Part shown: positions 61,699 through 64,000 of the stretch, one piece after another
How the letters are laid out: each line of letters starts with the position of its first letter
How positions within the stretch are numbered: position 1 is the stretch's first letter
Origin: an uncultured Bryobacterales bacterium
GTDB lineage: Bacteria > Acidobacteriota > Terriglobia > Bryobacterales > UBA6623
NCBI GenBank assembly: GCA_951813605.1
Contig: OX638379.1
Span: forward strand, 5,964,062-6,028,061
Direction of reading: 5' to 3'
DNA: 64,000 nucleotides
Made by a program: the position numbers and the translations under genes
Notes under the pieces: generated by a model
Database searches by the model: none
Told to the model about the DNA's origin: nothing
What the model saw: only the letters and a program-made list of their open reading frames with translations

Positions 61699-62682
61699 CT
61701 AGCGAAGGAACTCGGTGAAGAACGACGCCATCGCTTCAAAGGCCTCTAGTGTGAAGCTATGCCCGCCCGGCGGCTGATGAATCTCCAGGGCGTTTTGCGC
61801 ACCGGCTCGACCGTACGCGCGTTCTGCGCGGACGCGGAATCGGTCCACGCCCTCTCGTGGCATCCCGACATCCGAGATGGGAGCCCATAGCATCAGTGGC
61901 CGCGGTGCCATCGCCGCTGCGAAATCGCCGTGATCGCCCTTCTCGAGCAAGCCCGGAACCCACCAATACGTACCGTGATAGGAGAGCCTTCCCAAGCGAA
62001 TGAAGGATTCCAGCGATCCGACTCCGCCGCAAATGCTAGCCGCTGCCGTCACGCGTTCGTCTGCCAACCACGTATAGAACGAGGTGATCCCGCCGAATGA
62101 CATGCCGGTGACGCCGATCTTGCCGACGTCCCCGCGCTGGGCGAGATACGTCACTCCTTGACGAATCTCGGACAATAACGCCCCCATTGCTGTGCGGCCC
62201 TGGACCAGCATGACGTTGGCTTGCACGTTGATGGGTGGTTCGCGGCGATTAAGACCCCGTTGCGTGATTGCCAATGCGATGAAGCCCCGCCTCGCAAGTT
62301 CCCTGGCCCACCCAAGCATTCTGGCGTGGGGATTTTCACGCCCGGGCCGCGTCCACTCGCCAGGCCCGAACTCGTCCGTCACCATCGACTCCCGGCTACC
62401 GCTTGAGCCGTGCAGACACACGATCGCTGGGAGCAGTCCCTTGGACTCAGCTGGCCGAATCAGGAAGGCCGGCACCGTGTCGCCGTCGTAAGATTCCCAA
62501 GACAGGTCCTCGATCACCAGTCCTTGGTCGGTGACCCCTTCATGCAGCGTTGTTGAAACCTTCGGTGCCTCCGCGGAAGCCCTCAATAATTCGAAGAACG
62601 TCCGCCGCATGGCGGCCGCGGGCGGTTCCTGGGCAGTTGCCCCGACCTGGATCAACAGCGCAAGCGAGGTGAGCCGCATCAT
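61699..62682 (-). CDS. Exported alpha/beta-hydrolase (dienelactone hydrolase/acetyl-xylan-esterase-like)
   Basis: This 327-residue protein has a short signal peptide (about residues 1-18). The alpha/beta-hydrolase core has the oxyanion region LPAIVCLHGSSGSRESM, nucleophile elbow GMSFGG (Ser), acid residue likely Asp in APISDVGMP, and base His in GGHSFT near the C-terminus. Members deacetylate xylan or hydrolyse other esters; the substrate is not fixed. The start at the tandem ATG 62682/62679 was selected over a longer reading to 62814 because it places the signal peptide first. It stands alone on the minus strand. Confidence 0.85.
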   Translation of the reverse strand: MMRLTSLALLIQVGATAQEPPAAAMRRTFFELLRASAEAPKVSTTLHEGVTDQGLVIEDLSWESYDGDTVPAFLIRPAESKGLLPAIVCLHGSSGSRESMVTDEFGPGEWTRPGRENPHARMLGWARELARRGFIALAITQRGLNRREPPINVQANVMLVQGRTAMGALLSEIRQGVTYLAQRGDVGKIGVTGMSFGGITSFYTWLADERVTAAASICGGVGSLESFIRLGRLSYHGTYWWVPGLLEKGDHGDFAAAMAPRPLMLWAPISDVGMPREGVDRFRVRAERAYGRAGAQNALEIHQPPGGHSFTLEAFEAMASFFTEFLR

Positions 62683-63579
62683 GTGGCTAGGCCACCCACT
62701 CTCGGATCTTACGACAGTGGATCTCCGTTGGTCGGAAATCTTCCCTGCCTTCGCCGGTGGGTCGACTTCGGGCAGGCCGGCAGCGCATGATCCTGACGTG
62801 CAAGCCGTACGCATTCACAGGCTTATCCAATGCCGTGCAGCCGAACCCGTACGTCCCAGGTTGCAACTGGCCGCCGGGGACCCGCCGCTGGCAGGCGGAA
62901 TCGAGCACTCCGGCGAATTGCCGTCGCGCCCGAGGCCAATGGTGACTGTACCCAAATTCTGGATCGTCGGGGTACGAACAATTTCGCCGCCGACAATCGC
63001 ACTCCGCCTGACACATTGCCGTCGTGTTAGAGAAGTCGTGGGTTTGCAAGTCGACACAAGGGAGGAAAGATAATGCGGCCTAGACTGCTTTCGCCGAGGC
63101 ACTGGGACTAGAAAGCTGACTTTTTCTTCCCACCCGACGCATCAGCAGCCGTGCCTGCCGGCCATTTGACAGCAAGTGCATGGGGAACTCAGCGGCCACG
63201 GTGAAATAGGGGCCGACGACATTGGCGATGTCGTATTCCACGGCATACCGTCAGAGCGATTTCGAGGCTCGTTGGTTGGAAGTGTGATCCGCTTGGCAGC
63301 CGACGCTGAAGCTCGGTCGACGGCAAGGCGCCGGGCTCCTGCGCGGGCAGCGTGAGCGCGCCGCCGACCGCCGTCCGGTCGTGGTCTGTGCTGCCGTCGA
63401 AGTTGCCTAGGATGCTGGTCGCGACAGCTATCGCACGAGACACACGACGGAACAGAGCATCGGTCGCAACGCAAGCTCGGTGGGCAGGGACCGAACCACA
63501 CCAAAACAGTTCTGCGGCCAGCGCGCACAGACACGCGACAGGCGACAGTGAAGGATTGTCGGACCCTCCAATCCGGAAC
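62683..63579. other. Long gap, possible gene remnants
   Basis: 897 bases without a supported gene. One oddity is a perfect GGAGG (63061-63065) followed by ATG at 63073 and only 12 codons before TAG (MRPRLLSPRHWD), which looks like the front end of a lost gene. Minus-strand frames between 63130 and 63440 have some protein-like composition but no recognised family. Confidence 0.4.
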
Positions 63580-63906
63580 TCATCGGGCCCGCTCGATCAA
63601 TTGCATCAGGCTCGCAACGTGCTCCTGCAGCCAATTCCGGCCGTCACCGCTCAGGTGATACCAAGTAACCGGGCGCCGGTTGCGGAAGGTCTTCTCGACC
63701 GACAGGTAGCCGGAGTCCTCGAGCTTTCGCAGGTGGGTGCCGAGACTGCCATCCGTCTCGCTGAGCACCTGCTTCAGACGGCTGAAGGACATGGCATCGT
63801 ACTTGGAAAGCAGGACGCAGATCGCGAGCCGCACGCGGTGCTCGAGAAGCCCGTTGAGAGTCGCCAGCTCGTCAAGGCCGGAGATGTCGGGATCAGACCG
63901 TGGCAT
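63580..63906 (-). CDS. Winged-helix transcriptional regulator (HTH_27 type)
   Basis: This 108-residue protein has one winged helix domain: LNGLLEHRVRLAICVLLS, then SFSRLKQVLSETDGSLGTHL (recognition region) and YLSVEKTFRNRRPVTWYHLS (wing). This small family (HTH_27, PF13601-like) regulates adjacent membrane proteins and has no ligand domain. Its start at ATG 63906 overlaps the end of the upstream membrane-protein gene by 14 bases (a GTG one codon earlier is also possible), so regulator and membrane protein are translationally coupled. It is the last gene of its operon within the window. Confidence 0.88.
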   Translation of the reverse strand: MPRSDPDISGLDELATLNGLLEHRVRLAICVLLSKYDAMSFSRLKQVLSETDGSLGTHLRKLEDSGYLSVEKTFRNRRPVTWYHLSGDGRNWLQEHVASLMQLIERAR

Positions 63907-64000
63907 CACGCGTCCGTGCCCCCAGGAAAGCCTTCACTGTAAGCGTGACGGCAGCGACGACGCCCGCAGTGGTCCAACCGTACGTCGGGTACAGGATCGT
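63893..64000 (-). CDS. C-terminal end of a membrane protein (partial)
   Basis: The last 35 codons of a minus-strand gene cut by the right edge. They encode a hydrophobic helix (GWTTAGVVAAVTLTVKAFLG) and a short charged tail ending at TGA (complement of 63893-63895). It overlaps the winged-helix regulator start by 14 bases. The family cannot be named from this end; it is the probable partner of the regulator. Confidence 0.55.
   Translation of the reverse strand, partial: TILYPTYGWTTAGVVAAVTLTVKAFLGARTRDATV

Noticed and set aside
1..64000. CRISPR arrays, rRNA operons or prophage
   Set aside because: No regularly spaced direct repeats, rRNA-like sequence or phage structural genes were noticed on reading.

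Overview
The window is GC-rich bacterial chromosome, most likely from an Acidobacteriota member (Bryobacter/Solibacter-like). This is inferred from family content, not from a marker gene: an Oar-like TonB-dependent receptor with an N-terminal carboxypeptidase-regulatory domain, two PSD1-cytochrome/DUF1501 gene pairs, Tat-exported Gfo/Idh/MocA oxidoreductases, FGly-type sulfatases, a DUF6807 lipoprotein and the futalosine menaquinone genes mqnP and mqnE. Planctomycetota or Verrucomicrobiota share some of these families and are not excluded.

Layout. 1-0.5 kb is the tail of an IS1380-type transposase. 0.9-10.4 kb holds an FAD-oxidoreductase/SelD fusion, a CPBP protease, a secreted unknown, a translationally coupled HEAT-repeat/sulfatase pair, a di-haem peroxidase and an orphan secretin. 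10.8-12.2 kb is a decayed IS481 element with recognisable inverted repeats beside tRNA-Ser(UGA). 12.2-23.2 kb has an SDR-ankyrin-HupE/UreJ run, a MoaD-like protein overlapping an amidohydrolase, the large TonB receptor and two Gfo/Idh/MocA enzymes. 23.4-29.2 kb is a three-gene minus-strand operon (TerB-domain protein, P-loop ATPase, Lhr-like helicase) that matches the Shango anti-phage system. 30.1-35.1 kb is the first PSD1/DUF1501 pair. 35.1-46.7 kb is mostly housekeeping: rlmD; the overlapping run fabD-fabG-trpC-mqnP; a B3-type metallo-beta-lactamase-fold protein; mqnE; a MerR regulator; a sulfatase pseudogene; hslV-hslU; and a fibronectin-III lipoprotein. 46.9-52.5 kb has several unknown secreted or lipoproteins and a 3-hydroxyisobutyrate-dehydrogenase-like enzyme. 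52.7-57.3 kb is an ion-handling run: a GluR0-like glutamate-receptor potassium channel, an MscS channel and an SLC12-type cation-chloride cotransporter. 57.5-61.6 kb is the second PSD1/DUF1501 pair. The right edge has an esterase, a winged-helix regulator and the end of a membrane protein.

How the genes fit together. The exported sulfatase, oxidoreductases, DUF6807 protein, esterase, PSD1/DUF1501 pairs and TonB receptor suggest a heterotroph degrading sulfated or complex carbohydrates. mqnP and mqnE give a menaquinone route. The Shango-like operon is the clearest accessory defence locus. The channel/cotransporter run looks like ligand-gated and tension-gated control of potassium and cell volume, an arrangement I do not recognise as described. 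No CRISPR array or rRNA was seen.
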